From assembly GCA_013176395.1 (NCBI GenBank), contig JABMLP010000037.1, positions 92,291 to 156,290 on the forward strand: a stretch of 64,000 nucleotides of DNA, written 5' to 3'. Below are positions 1 to 10,842 of this stretch, one piece after another (position 1 is the stretch's first letter; each line of letters begins with the position of its first letter). Source of the DNA: Venturia oleaginea (Eukaryota; Ascomycota; Dothideomycetes; Venturiales; Venturiaceae). Under the pieces are notes generated by a model. The model was not told where the DNA came from. It did not search any database and saw only the letters and a program-made list of their open reading frames with translations. The translations under genes were made by a program, and so were the position numbers.

Positions 1-756
1 AGTTGATGCCTTCAAGCACTGGAAGCATTATCTTGAAGGAGCGAAACACAAGATTACCGTGTATTCCGATCACAAGAACCTGCGGAATTTCACGACGACA
101 AAGGAATTGAATCGACGGCAACTAAGATGGTCAGAAGAACTGTCATTTTACAACTTCCATATCCTTTACAAGAAAGGAAAGGAAAACGTTAACGCCGATG
201 CATTAAGTCGACGAGAAGACTTCATGGCAGGAGAAAAAGAGAAAGTCGAACGCGCTTTGTTCCGACAGAAGGTGATGCACTTGTGCACCAAGTCTCATCA
301 CTTCAGACAGGAAAGTCCTCTTATTGGCAAGAGGTCAGGAACGCGCAGCAAAGGATCGAGATGTACAAGGCTACATTCAATCAGCAGATCAGAATACCCG
401 TATTGAAGACGGATTGCTCCTCTTCAACAACTTGGTATATCTTCCCACGAGCCTTAGGAAACAGTACATCCTACATCAACACGAATCTCCACTCAATGGT
501 TATTGCCGACCAGAGATTGTCCTTTCACGACTTCAGAATACCTTCTACTTCCCGCGCATGCGACAGGAAGTTTTCAAGGAAATAGGAAAGTGTGTTCTTT
601 GCAAAAAGGCCAAGTACGAACGACAGAAACTGTCGCATTAGATACCTTTGAAAGTATCTACGGTGATGTTTTTCAAAACGACGGACCGAGTCTACGTCCT
701 CCTAGGCGTACAAAAAGCAAAACCGCCCCAACGGAAACGGGGGAGAAGAAGGGTAA
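1..756 (+). pseudogene. Gypsy RNase H / integrase zinc-finger remnant with chromodomain tail
   Basis: The first frame gives the end of a Gypsy RNase H domain ([10 protein letters not shown], then NADALSRRED). It breaks near 290-330 and continues in another frame as an integrase HHCC-type zinc finger (YFPRMRQEVF, CVLCKKAKYE). At about 620-635 this switches to a different frame encoding LDTFESIYGD and NDGPSLRP. That tail matches the C-terminal tail after the chromodomain of element C (LDAFESAYGN, NDGPILRP). The whole integrase catalytic core and the chromodomain proper are missing. A purine-rich stretch (gggggagaagaaggg) precedes the LTR and is the likely polypurine tract. It cannot encode a working protein. 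Confidence 0.8.
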
Positions 757-1037
757 TGTCAAAGGATAGATCCTTTCTCAACTTATCCTGGATGGATTCT
801 TAGCACTACCTGGTAGTTCTCACGTGCGCCTAGCAGGGATTATTCAGGGACCGTTTCACATGCGCTTCTACTCCTTTCTATTCTCTTCTCAGGACAGCAT
901 GTCCTTTTCCTACTTGGAAGATTATATATACAAGTTGTTCTTCCTGTACCTACACTTTCTTCTTTGTACTTAGATACTTTGAAATACAAGCAGTCTTCTC
1001 TCACTTGCGAAACACCTTTGAGGGTTGAACTCTTACA
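757..1037 (+). repeat. 3' LTR, family A (281 bp)
   Basis: The repeat starts TGTCAAAGG and ends CTCTTACA. It is nearly identical to the copies at 4593-4873 (minus), 29026-29306 (minus) and 57237-57517 (plus). It contains a TATA stretch (attatatata) about 40 bp before GTACTTAGATA, the likely start of R. Confidence 0.92.
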
Positions 1038-2100
1038 CAGGGGCGTTTGTCAAACCAAAGGGCATGACAAGGTATACGTAGTGCTCAAGGTGAGTGCGGA
1101 ATGCTGTCTTCCACTCGTCACCTTCCTTAATCCTAATTCGATGAAAAGCCGCAGGAATATCGAATTTCGTGAATCATCTGGCTCCTTGGAGTCTGTCCCT
1201 CAACTCCTGGATTAAAGGCAGCGTGTACGCATTCTTCACCGAAATCTCATTTAGATGTCGGTAATCGACACACAATCGTTGTGAACCATCGGGCTTGGGT
1301 ACGTAGAAAACTGAATATCCGGCGGGTGACTTCGACTCCCGGATGAACTTCTTCGTGAAATCGTCGATATATTCACGAAGGGTTTCAAGCTGATCTTTCC
1401 TCAATGGGTAGATCTTGAACTTCTTTGGTTGTTCATTATTCTTGAGCTCGATCTCATAATCCCATGGTTGGTGTGGTGGAAGAGAATCTTCGATCGATTC
1501 CCCTTTAAAAAGTTCTGCAAATTCCTGGTACCCATGGGGAATTTGGAACACTGACCTATCCTCCTCTGTCTGGAGACGATAGCAGTATGCCACTTCAACG
1601 TGTGTAGGCCTTTTCCGCAAAGGTCTTTGTGCTGTCCGTGTTCTAGCGCGCATGCTAGCCTGCACGGGATATCGTTGGTCTGGGAACGTGAGCGTCAATG
1701 TTCTCCAGTCGATATGCGGATTGTGAGTTCGAAGCCATGGCAGACCAATGATCAAATCCGAGTCTCCAATATTCGTGACGTCTAGAACAATCTGTTCTTT
1801 CCTCCCTTGTATCCACAAGATTATGTCTGCTTCGTAGATCACTATGCCTCCATTGAAGTTGACAGGTCTTCCATCAGCGATAGTTAGTGGATATGGATGC
1901 CGTTTCGACCGTACGGGTAGTTTCCATTCGTCGACCAATTTCTCGCTTAGAAGATTCCTATCGGCACCAGTGTCGATGAAGGCCCATGCTGGTACGTCGT
2001 CGATCTTTCCTTCGACCAGCATCTTGGATGTACCAAGGTTGTTCAGAAAATGAGGCGCTTCATTAGGATTCAACAGGGCCTTCTCTACTGTTGATCCTCC
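1038..2100 (-). pseudogene. Gypsy protease-reverse transcriptase (family A, disrupted)
   Basis: The open stretch to 1174 (about 300 codons) encodes an aspartic protease with a canonical FIDTGADRN active site and the start of RT (FIRESKSPAG, LCVDYRHLNE). A TGA at 1176-1174 ends it where the right-hand copy has TGG (Trp), a G-to-A change compatible with RIP or ordinary mutation. RT sequence continues to 1038 and is then cut by the nested insertion, so the catalytic YxDD region is absent here. The frame overlaps the upstream linker ORF in the -1 register. Confidence 0.8.
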
Positions 2101-3387
2101 TCGTTTCCCGAATTCTCATGCCATTTGCGTGCTTGCTTTGTTTTGACTGCGATGTCCAATCGTCGGACAAGGTGTCGAAGGTTCCTTGCCCCATTCGGAT
2201 GGTATGGGCAGGTGAAGTCAAGGCATGCATTTGGATGGACGTCTTTGCACTGAGAATCGTCCTGATCAATTGCTCGTTCAACGTCTCGTGTCAAACGTGA
2301 GAGCCGGAAGGTCATAAACTCTAGATCTTCCTTCGATTCTCCTTCGTTGGAGTTGTCTTCTACTGTAGACTCACTGTCGTCGCCCGACATAGTCTGTAGA
2401 GATTCGTTTTCGTTTGGTGTAGACCAACTCCCGGAAATGGCTGGCAACTCTTGGAGTATTTCTCCAAGGTCTTTCATTTCCTGGTGCTGAGGTAAATCGC
2501 ATTCCTCGTACTCGCAGCAATTCATAGGTGAGTGTCTGTGGTGGACGTGCTGTACATCTGTACTGATGTTTGGGATTTTCATGATCTTCCTGAGGGTCGT
2601 ATTGTTGACTTCCTTTTCGTGAACCCAGTGGAATTCCCAATCTGGTTCTCCTGGGTCTTCCTCGGACTTGTGCTCCCACAGTGGGCATTCTTTGACTTTG
2701 TACCAGTTCGATGGAATCATCCAGTGAAGATCGTGTTCCGGATTCTTTCTCATGCTTGGGTATCTACTGATAACTTTGACAGCAGCCATTGTATTCCCAA
2801 CCCCGAATTGGTTTGTGCCATACTCTGCTTTTGGCAATACCAACTGAGTGCCATAAAGACCGGGTGAGCTAGATGACGAACTCATCATAGCGAGATGTCC
2901 TTTGACATTGCCGTTACCTTGGTAACCTCCTCTATCCCGAGGGTAGTATCCGGAGCTCTGCTTCTCGGAATATACTTTGCAGTCGTCCTCATAACAAGCC
3001 GTCCAGCTCAGTATGTTGTGGATTGGCGGTACTGACGCATCGGATTGTAAAGCCTTGAGGTGTTCTGAGCCCATGGGTGAGTTTCCGAATCGTTGTCCCT
3101 GATTCGTGAAACGTCCAGTGTTGTTCTTTTTGGGCTTTCTGACCTGTAACTTTCTTGGATCCACGTGGACCGCTCTGAATCTTGTCGAGCTCCATTGGCT
3201 GCGGTCCGTATGAATCAACTCAAACACCTATATTCGCACGACTGTTGTTTCCATGTCCTCGATAAGAACTAACTCCCTTCCTCTGAAGTTTTCTTTCGAA
3301 TAGGCGGTTATCAATCTTGATTGACGTTCCAATCATCGAGTACAGGCTCTGAGGCTGAGTTTCCTTCCGACTGATTTCATCCTTGAC
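2085..3387 (-). pseudogene. Gag C-terminus and gag-protease linker (family A)
   Basis: The upstream part encodes a Gag C-terminal segment (SMIGTSIKIDNRLFERK). A stop follows, and the same frame then continues with PYGPxPMELD-like Gag sequence (GPQPMELDKI). A 380-codon ORF in another frame (3227-2085) carries the region between gag and protease typical of many fungal Gypsy elements (HNILSWTACYEDDC and a CxxD..C Cys/His-rich end). No CCHC zinc knuckle is visible. The right-hand copy (58763-59905) has the same ORF. Homology to a normal gag starts only at its C-terminus, so the core capsid region was never captured or was lost. Confidence 0.65.
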
Positions 3388-3790
3388 AGTCTGCTCTGCA
3401 ACCCTTATTACTAAGGACGGAGCTCCTAGGGACTATGAAGGTCAAGGGTATTGAATCTCTCTTCCTAACTCTTTCTTTCCTCAGCTTATTACAGCTTCGA
3501 CTCCTAAGACTACGCTGTCTTAGGATGACCTCTGATTTCCTCTTTGTAAATTTTGCGAGAATTTACTGTGGATTGGCCCTTACAGTTGGCCCTTGCTTCT
3601 TGGAGATTCTAGCACCTTCTAGAAAATCTCAGCTTGAATTCTCTTGAATTTCCTTTTTGTTTGGCCCTTGAGGTTGGCTCTTGAGGTTGGTTTTTAAGGT
3701 TGGCCCTTGCTTCTTGGGTTAGGACAAGTGTTCTCTTCTTGAAATTCCTTTTTGTTTGGCCCTTGAGATTGGCCCTTGCTTCTTGGGTTA

Positions 3791-4235
3791 GGTGTCCTCT
3801 TTAGGACCTTGACTCTACAGGCTCTTCCTGAGAGTACTGAAGTGGCTGGGGTGTCCTCTTTAGGACCTTGACTCTGCAGGCTCGTCCTGAGAGTACTGAA
3901 AATGGCTTGGGTGTCCTCTTTAGGACCTTGACTCTACAGGCTCTTCCTGAGAGTACTGAAATGGCTGGGGTGTCCTCTTTAGGACCTTGACTCTGCAGGC
4001 TCGTCCTGAGAGTACTGAAAATGGCTTGGGTGTCCTCTTTAGGACCTTGACTCTACAGGCTCTTCCTGAGAGTACTGAAATGGCTGGGGTGTCCTCTTTA
4101 GGACCTTGACTCTGCAGGCTCGTCCTGAGAGTACTGAAAATGGCTTGGGTGTCCTCTTTAGGACCTTGACTCTACAGGCTCTTCCTGAGAGTACTGAAAT
4201 GGCTTGGGTGTCCTCTTTAGGACCTTGACTCACCA
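3791..4235. repeat. 59/60-bp tandem array in the family A leader
   Basis: About 7.5 units start with GGTGTCCTCTTTAGGACC at 3791, 3851, 3910, 3969, 4029, 4088, 4148 and 4207. Spacing alternates 60 and 59 bp because two unit types alternate (CTACAGGCTCTTCC and CTGCAGGCTCGTCC), giving a dimeric higher-order repeat of about 119 bp. The right-hand A copy has about five units (57880-58201). Confidence 0.95.
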
Positions 4236-4403
4236 ACAGGATTGACCTGGGAGTACTTTCAACTTGTGGGTGTCACTTTGGACGTTGTTGATATCCCTTC
4301 GCAAAGGACAAGTTTCAACAACTCTCAATCTTCGACGTTCGTGATTACTACACAATGAGAAGATGTAGCATCCGTCCTAGGTTATGAGGTACCTAGCAAA
4401 CTC

Positions 4404-4521
4404 TTTCTCAATGCCTCGCTCAATGGAGGGCTTTCTCAGTGCCTCGCTCGATGGAGGGCTTTCTCGGTACCTCACTCGATGGAGGGCTTTCTCGGTACCT
4501 CGCTCAATGGAAGGCTTTCTC
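4404..4521. repeat. 28-bp tandem array in the family A leader
   Basis: Four 28-bp units begin TTTCTC and contain CGCTCAATGGAGGG or close variants. The same array is inverted at 57589-57706. Confidence 0.9.
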
Positions 4522-4580
4522 TTTGCTCTGACGATTGCTGCAGAGACTCTCTCTTACTGTCAGCAAGAGGTATTGGTGCG

Positions 4581-4591
4581 GTACTTAGATA
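4581..4591 (-). promoter_or_regulatory. Self-complementary primer-binding site (family A)
   Basis: Next to the 5' LTR on the minus strand reads TATCTAAGTAC. It is the exact reverse complement of GTACTTAGATA inside the LTR, about 40 bp downstream of the TATA stretch. In Tf1-type elements the primer site pairs with the 5' end of the element's own transcript. Inference: the same self-priming applies here. Confidence 0.65.
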
Positions 4592-4592
4592 A

Positions 4593-4873
4593 TGTAAGAG
4601 TTCAACCCTCAAAGGTGTTTCGCAAGTGAGAGAAGACTGCTTGTATTTCAAAGTATCTAAGTACAAAGAAGAAAGTGTAGGTACAGGAAGAACAACTTGT
4701 ATGTATAATCTTCCAAGTAGGAAAAGGACATGCTGTCCTGAGAAGAGAATAGAAAGGAGTAGAAGCGCATGTGAAACGGTCCCTGAATAATCCCTGCTAG
4801 GCGCACGTGAGAACTACCAGGTAGTGCTAAGAATCCATCCAGGATAAGTTGTCAAAGGATCTATCCTTTGACA
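4593..4873 (-). repeat. 5' LTR, family A (281 bp)
   Basis: This is the reverse-oriented LTR (TGTAAGAG to CTTTGACA on the plus strand). Two bases differ from the other copies near its U3 start (GTTGTC instead of GTTGAG). It is followed at once by ACAAC from the interrupted pol of element C, the likely 5-bp target site. Confidence 0.92.
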
Positions 4874-4874
4874 A

Positions 4875-7800
4875 CAACAAGTAGCGCCCGTAAGATTCCA
4901 CCGCCTTGTCACTTCTACACTTGAGAAAATCAAAGACGCGTCTAGAGTATTTGCTGTTACTCTTCGAGATATTGATATTGCCTTGAAGCCGAAAGTCCCT
5001 TTGACAACAGAGCAAATACTGGAATTGCTACCTAAGAGGTTTCATAAGTACGCTGCTGTCTTTGATCCTAAAAGGGCCGAGAGACTACCACCGCATCGCC
5101 CTGGGATTGATCACGAAATACCTATAGAAGAAGGAAAACCACTTCCTTGGGGACCTCTATATGGTATGGGTCGAGAACAACTCCTTGTTTTGCGAAGGAC
5201 TCTTACAGAGCTACTAGATAAAGGCTTTATCCGAGAGAGTAAATCAGTTGCTGCGTCTCCAGTTCTCTTTGTGAAGAAACCAGGAGGGGGCTTACGCTTT
5301 TGCGTAGACTACCGAGCCTTAAACGCAATTACTCGAAAGGATAGGTACCCGCTACCGTTAGTAAAAGAGACTTTACTAACCTTAGCTCGTGCTAAGTATC
5401 TTAGTAAGCTTGATGTAAATGCTGCCTTCCACAAGATTCGAATCGCAACGGGAGATGAGTTCAAAACTGCCTTTCGAACTAGATATGGTCTATTTGAATG
5501 GCTAGTTACTCCCTTTGGCTTAACCGGTGCACCTGCGTCTTTTCAACGGTATATAAACTATATCCTTCGACGATACCTAGACGAGTTCTGCTCAGCTTAT
5601 CTAGACGATATAGTAATATACTCTTCAAAGAACCTTAAAGACCATGAAGAAAAGACTGAAAAGATACTTCAAAGCTGCCTTAACGCTGGGTTATACCTTG
5701 ATATTCGGAAGTGCGAGTTTAATACCAAACGAGTCAAGTATCTAGGCTTCGTTATAGATACTGAAACGGGCCTACACATGGATCCGGAGAAGATCAAAGC
5801 AATTAAAGAATGGGAACGTCCTACTACTCTACGAGGAGTACGTGGCTTCCTAGGCTTTACAAACTTCTACCGTGACTTTGTAAAAGATAACTCAACAATA
5901 AGGGAGCCTCTGGTTCGCCTTACAAAGAAGAATACTCCATTTTTATGGGGAAAGGAGCAAGAAGAATCTTTTCAAAAACTTAAGGCAGAGTTTTGCAAAG
6001 AACCTGTCCTGTCTGCACTTGATGAAGATAAGCCTACGCGAGTAGAACCTGATGCTTCAGGCTGGGCTTCCGGAGCAGTACTTAGTCAAAAAGATGAGCT
6101 AGGTAACTGGAAACCATGTGCTTTCTTCTCTACTAAGCACTTGCCAGCCGAATGCAATTATGATATCCACGACAAAGAACTTATGGCTATAGTCAAAGCT
6201 CTAGTCCATTGGACTAGCGAGCTACTAAGCCTAAGTAAGCCATTCATTATCCTCACAGATCACAAGAACCTTGAGAAGTTTATGGTAAAAAGGGAACTAA
6301 ATGAAAGGCAAATGAGATGGGCGCAGATACTAGCTAAGTTTAACTTCAAACTAGGCTATCGCCCAGGCTCTGAATCTGTAGTTCCAGACGCCTTAACTCG
6401 AAGGGATCAAGATCTCCCAAAGGATATTCAAGACCCAAGAATCGTTGAAAGAACTAGAACGTTATTACCTCCAAAGCTTTGGATTAACGTTCTAGAGGAT
6501 AAGACTCCTGCAAGAGAAGAAGCTGCCCAAGAAAATGCTCAAGAAGTAGACAAAGAACCTATCCCCTTTATACAAAATCCCTTTCTCTCAGGTGATCTAA
6601 GGGATAGATGGGAAACTGCACTCGAAGGAGATCTAGACTACAGACGTATTTTCCAAAGCGTTCTAAAGCAAGATAGGCAGTTCCCATCTAAGCTAAAGGT
6701 TCCTACTTCTATAGGAGATTGTAAAGTCGAAAATAACCAGCTCTACTATAGAGACCGAATCTGGTTGCCCTCCTACGAGCCTCTCTTAACAGGAGTAATT
6801 CAAGAAATACACGATTCAGTCCTATCAGGGCATCCTGGACGAGAAGCTACTATTGCTATTCTCTCCAGACAGTTCTACTGGCCGGGATTTGCTCAAGATA
6901 TACGTCAGTTTATACGCAATTGTGACGTCTGCGGAAGAACTTCAGTCTGGCGAGACAAAAAGAAAGGTTTACTTAAACCTCTTCCTGTCCCTAGCCGTAT
7001 CTGGCAAGATATTTCAGTAGACTTCATAGTCGAATTACCAGAGAGCCAAAGATGCACAAGACTCTGCGTTATTACTGACCGCTTGGGTAAAGGAACTATT
7101 CTGTTCCCAGTGCCTAAAGAACAGTTTGGAGCTGAAGGATTTGCAAAACTATTTATACAGAACTACGTAAGATTACACTGGCTTCCTAGATCTCTAGTCT
7201 CAGATAGGGACACGCAGTTTGTTAATGCTTTCTGGAAAGAAGTTTGTCACCTTCTTAAGATAGAGAGAAGACTCTCTACAGCGTATCACCCTGAGACTGA
7301 TGGATCTACGGAAAGAAGAAATCAAGAAGTTGAAGCCTATCTACGTAAGTTCTGTACATTTAGTCAGAACGACTGGGTCGAGCTCCTGCCTATTGCTCAA
7401 ATATGCCTCGATAATAGACCAAACCAAGCTACGGGCCTATCGCCTTTCTTCTTAACCCACGGTTATAACATTGAGCATATAGGAACTGTTGAAGCTCCCC
7501 AGGAAACCCCTAAGAATCCAAAAGAAAAAGCACAAGATCTTGTAGCAAAATTGAAGGACGCACAAGAATGGGCAGAAACGTCAATGGTATCAGCTCAGCA
7601 ACAGCAAGAATACTACTCTAATAGAGATCGTGCTCCGGCTGACTCTTTTAAAGTGGGAGACAAAGTCTGGCTCAACCTAAAGAACGTAAAAACCCTACGT
7701 CCTTGTAAGAAACTAGACTGGATTCATGGGAAGTATACAGTTACACGAGTTATCAACTCAATGTCTTACGAGCTTGATACACCCAGAGGAATCCACAACC

Positions 7801-8153
7801 GATTTCATACGTCTTTACTTAGGAGAGCTGGCACAGATCCCCTACCTTCACAAATACAAGATAATACACAGCCGCCTCCTATAGTAACTGAACAAGGAGA
7901 CGAGGAATACGGTATCGAGGCTATTCTAGCCGCAAGATGGCGCCGGCGAGGTCGACAACAAACGCGAGAAGTCTTAGTTAAGTGGGTAGGCTACGTTGAT
8001 CCTACGTGGGAACCCCTTAGCGAACTCCAACAAACTACAGCTCTGGACGCTTTTGAAAGTGCCTACGGCAACGTTCTTGAAAACGACGGACCTATACTAC
8101 GCCCTCAGAGACTACGCTCACATCGATCTACAAGAGAGGGGGGGAGGGGATAA
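4875..8153 (+). pseudogene. Chromovirus pol: RT-RNase H-integrase-chromodomain (5' cut off)
   Basis: The frame is open from 4875 with no stop until TAA at 8151-8153. Domain order is RT with YLDD (about residue 206 counting from 4983), RNase H (DASGWASG, DKELMAIV, TDHKNLEKF), integrase zinc finger (SGHPGREA, CDVCGRT), integrase core with D-D-E (ISVDFI, VSDRDTQF, DGSTERRNQ), a GPY/F-like module (VGDKVWLNLK) and a chromodomain (VLVKWVGYVDPTWEPL). Only two residues differ from the intact copy (Val/Leu in FPVPKEQ and Ile/Met in KLFIQNY). It lost protease and gag because another element inserted at codons QQ. Without a start signal it is probably not translated. Confidence 0.92.
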
Positions 8154-8441
8154 TGTTAAGGGATGGAATCCTTCTCTCTAGCTTATCCATGACTGGATTT
8201 CCAATTGTTCTCTTGTTATTCTGCAAGCTGTCATGTTCTATTTTGCAAGCTGTCATGTTCTATTTTGCAAGCTGTCACGTTTCCATTTAAAGATACTTTC
8301 TAGAAGGATCTATTGTAAGAGGGGGATTATATATACGAGCTATCCTTCCTGTACTTACACTTTCTTCTCTGTACTTAGATACTTGAAATATAAGCTGTCT
8401 TCCCTCACTTGCGAAACACCTTTGAGGGTTGAACTCTTACA
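8154..8441 (+). repeat. 3' LTR, element C (288 bp)
   Basis: It runs TGTTAAGGG to CTCTTACA, directly after the pol stop and a purine-rich tract (gagagggggggagggga). It has three copies of the 22-bp unit TGCAAGCTGTCATGTTC..., where the LTRs of the intact copy have five. TATA: ggattatatatacg. Confidence 0.92.
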
Positions 8442-10206
8442 TCCAAGCACAGCGAAAAGGTCTATGTAAAGCGATAAATACATGGGATGGTGGGTGGGTG
8501 CACGATTGCAACACCACGACGAAATGACGAGAGACGCAAGGACGACGGTACGAACTTGATGAAGGAAAGAGTATGTCAGAACAGAGAGAGAAACAGCCTA
8601 TAAGTAGGATGTTGCGGATACGATGCAATAAGGACTTCGTCCCGCGGCGTCGAGTGCGATTCCATTTACGAAAAACCACTCATCTTCAATCTCATAACAG
8701 TTGGGCGAGCACAAAATCCGCACCCGGGAGGCAATGGAAGATCGTGCAGGTTATTGCGAAGGTTAGATGGAGAAAGTAACTCAAGATTGGTAGGTTGATC
8801 AGCTGCTCATGGAATTGGTTGATTCTTCCATCGCCCCTACCATTTTGCAGTTAAAAGCCATTCGACGATAATGTTTGGAAGACAATGCTAAGCGAGTTCC
8901 ACAACGGGCATAGATACAGGGTAGATTCGATTCCGAAGTGATCCCTCAGGCAAACTTTTGTTCCAAATGGAACGTGGAGTTGGAGATTGGAAAACCACGT
9001 GACTTTGATTGATGGAAAATCGCGAATTCGAAAGACAGCTGGACCGTGATTGTTCCGTTGCGAGATTAAGTATGGTGAGATTCTGGAGGACTGTTTGCAT
9101 CTTGACCTGGACATCAGTATTGAGAACCTCTAACTGGAGCTGGGCATATCCGGTCCCTTGGACAGTAGAAGGAAACTGAACTTACAGCACCGCTGTGGTG
9201 CCAGCACCAACACGACATTTCAGAACCAAACCTGACGTCTCGCTCTGCCTGTTATTTTCATGAAAGGATGCACCAGAATCCCCATCTGCAAACGAGCGTG
9301 TTTCTTAGGAGTGACAAAAATGCAATATGGGATCAATTGCACCACTTCAATGGGTCAAACTCTGGGAAGAACGAGCGTTCTGGGCGACATATCCGAAGAA
9401 ATCCTTGCTCTCTCTTATCATGCAATACGAATGCAATATATGCTCCAAGGCGCATTTGTACCCCAGCTAAGGTTTCGATACTTGAGGATGCCGGCATGCC
9501 AACATGTAAACGCAGCCATACATTGCAACGACCTTAACCTCCTCAATCTTGCAGGTACGTCTGTCCGAAAGCGAATAATATCATCGGCCCGTATCGCCAG
9601 ACACATTACGGGTAATAGGCGTATGTCATGGAGGTGGGAGGAGAGGCATAGGGACGTTTGACGAATTGGAAAAGAGTTGCTCATCAACACGAGATCCCAA
9701 TCCATCCAAATCTTCTTTGCGATGAGCATGAATTCCCAGGTTCTCAGAATCATCCCACTATTTCCAGTACTCGTACTGACGTGGTGGATTATGCCGTTAC
9801 TTATGTCTTCATCGCAGGATATCAAGCAGACTTTTCATTAAAACTTCTGCTCAATACCATGCTCTGCCAAAAATCGACAACATAACAATGCAAATACAAC
9901 CCGGATTTTTTTTTACCCTGAATCCTCTAGTCGCGCTTGAGATCTACTATTTGTGGTGAGAGCGAAAGCTTTGATCGATGGCAGGACATATCTATTCCCA
10001 CGGTAAGGCTTCTTTGAGTACAAGCTTATTTCTCCGGCTTTGCCAAAGACAAAGTTCTGGCAAGGCCGTATACAATTCAAGGTCGAGTACCAGGGGAATA
10101 CCGAGAAGACCTATAGCCAAACCTCAGCTATCTATAAAAATTATCGCTAGCTAAACAGTTTGATTTTTTTCTTTGTGTGTCTTCTAGAGAAGTTATAAGC
10201 AAATAG
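8442..10206. other. Unassigned sequence
   Basis: No convincing gene was found. Two overlapping open stretches of 133-135 codons on opposite strands (9260-9661 and 9418-9825) carry no recognisable motif and are probably chance. A T-run (9907-9915) is present. This is the flank of the C element 3' LTR. Confidence 0.5.
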
Positions 10207-10344
10207 CTTATTCAATATAAGTTATTAGTAGATTATCAAAGAAAGAAAACTAAACTAGAGAAGCTAGTAGTTCTTACAGATCACCTCAAGGCTGAAGAGC
10301 AGGAAGGCAGGACTCGCAAAGAATGGTTGGATGATAAGAAGTGA
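10207..10344 (+). pseudogene. Short charged coding-like fragment
   Basis: A 45-codon open stretch ends in TGA at 10342-10344 and encodes a Lys/Glu-rich C-terminus (VVLTDHLKAEEQEG, RKEWLDDKK). It resembles the tail of a transposase or other TE protein, but the family cannot be named. Upstream is AT-rich with stops. Confidence 0.25.
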
Positions 10345-10404
10345 AGTTATTGCTAGGACTGATAATGGAGGGGAATCCTTCGGGCGCACAAGATGAGACG
10401 ACTG

Positions 10405-10505
10405 GTGCGACGGAGTCAGTCCTAAAGGAGAATAGTACGTGCAGGAGTCACGTGATATTCCTACAGTTCCCACAGTTCTTGGCAGTGCCCGCAGATTTAA
10501 AGGTG
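10405..10505 (+). mobile_element. LINE 5'-end fragment
   Basis: The segment beginning GGTGCGACGGAGTCAG is the reverse complement of the 5' end of the decayed LINE at about 55250-55346 and stays similar to about 10505. No ORF follows, so this is only the 5' UTR of that LINE family, in plus orientation. Confidence 0.6.
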
Positions 10506-10829
10506 TGGGAAGAGCCAAGAGGTGTGGGAATACACCTTGGCACCCAGAACCAGAAAGGTATATAGGGAGGACGTTGGACGGACTTTCCTTTCTCTCTTCA
10601 TGATTATCTCATGTTATGTTTCTCACATAGGATCTTCTTCAACCTACTACAGTAACGACCTTGTCACGGCGAGTAAAAGAGGTCATAGACAGGTCTATTA
10701 GGTAGAGAAGAATCTACTCCGGCGACTCGTAGAAGTCGCGCCTTAGCCACATGTGGCCGTGCGCGCCTCGCTAAGACCACAAAGTCACGTGACTGCAAGA
10801 CCGCCATGCCATGCCTTCACAGACCTTTT
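10506..10829. other. Unassigned spacer
   Basis: No gene or clear repeat boundary was found between the LINE fragment and the R retroposon. A TATA-like element (gtatataggg, about 10559) is present. Confidence 0.4.
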
Positions 10830-10842
10830 ACTTAGATACAAT

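Larger units (their letters stand above)
1..1037 (+). mobile_element. Family A LTR retrotransposon, 3' part (innermost nested copy)
   Basis: This is the 3' end of a Ty3/Gypsy-type element whose 5' part lies left of the window. It runs from RNase H through an integrase zinc finger and a short chromodomain tail into a 281-bp LTR. The LTR end (TCTTACA at 1037) abuts minus-strand RT sequence of another A copy. The simplest reading is that this copy inserted into the RT of the minus-strand copy at 1038-4873, whose remainder would lie left of the window. The matching target duplication would also be outside the window. Confidence 0.85.
3388..4592 (-). other. Family A 5' leader with minisatellites
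   Basis: This is the non-coding leader between LTR and gag remnant. It contains the 59/60-bp tandem array (3791-4235), a 28-bp array (4404-4521) and short repeats of the ggccctt-gaggtt type. Its inner half is clearly homologous to the leader of element C (about 18470-18930), for example around the motif TCTTAGGAGTTGAAGC. Homology with C stops at about 3387, which marks the 5' junction of the captured block. Confidence 0.75.
1038..4873 (-). mobile_element. Family A LTR retrotransposon, 5' part
   Basis: On the minus strand this reads 5' LTR (4873-4593), primer site, long repeat-bearing leader, gag C-terminal remnant, linker, protease and RT, and is cut at 1038 by the A(+) insertion. It is the inverted counterpart of 57237-60950. 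It sits inside the pol gene of element C(+), whose reading frame resumes at 4875. The captured coding block and the C-like leader make it a chimera (see findings). Confidence 0.85.
4874..8441 (+). mobile_element. Element C chromovirus, 3' part (interrupted by A)
   Basis: This is the part of a C element downstream of the A(-) insertion: pol from just after protease to the end, then the 3' LTR at 8154-8441. The sequence matches the intact minus-strand C copy (13131-19313) almost exactly. The 5' LTR, gag and protease would lie left of the window. Confidence 0.9.

Noticed and set aside
1030..1045. LTR end joined to inverted RT sequence as a product of autointegration
   Set aside because: A self-inverted cDNA would give this junction, but ordinary nested insertion explains it with fewer steps, and the deciding left flank is outside the window.
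4039..4236. 65-codon open frame across the 59/60-bp array (and 57874-58071)
   Set aside because: It only reads through the tandem repeat; frame and length change with unit number, and it lies in an untranslated leader.
8233..8469. Cys/Phe-rich open frames in the LTRs (also 13127-13411 and 18714-19262)
   Set aside because: They are translations of the 22-bp U3 repeats with no start context or conservation as protein.
9260..9825. Candidate host gene of about 135 codons
   Set aside because: Overlapping opposite-strand frames of similar length, odd composition and no motif; treated as chance.
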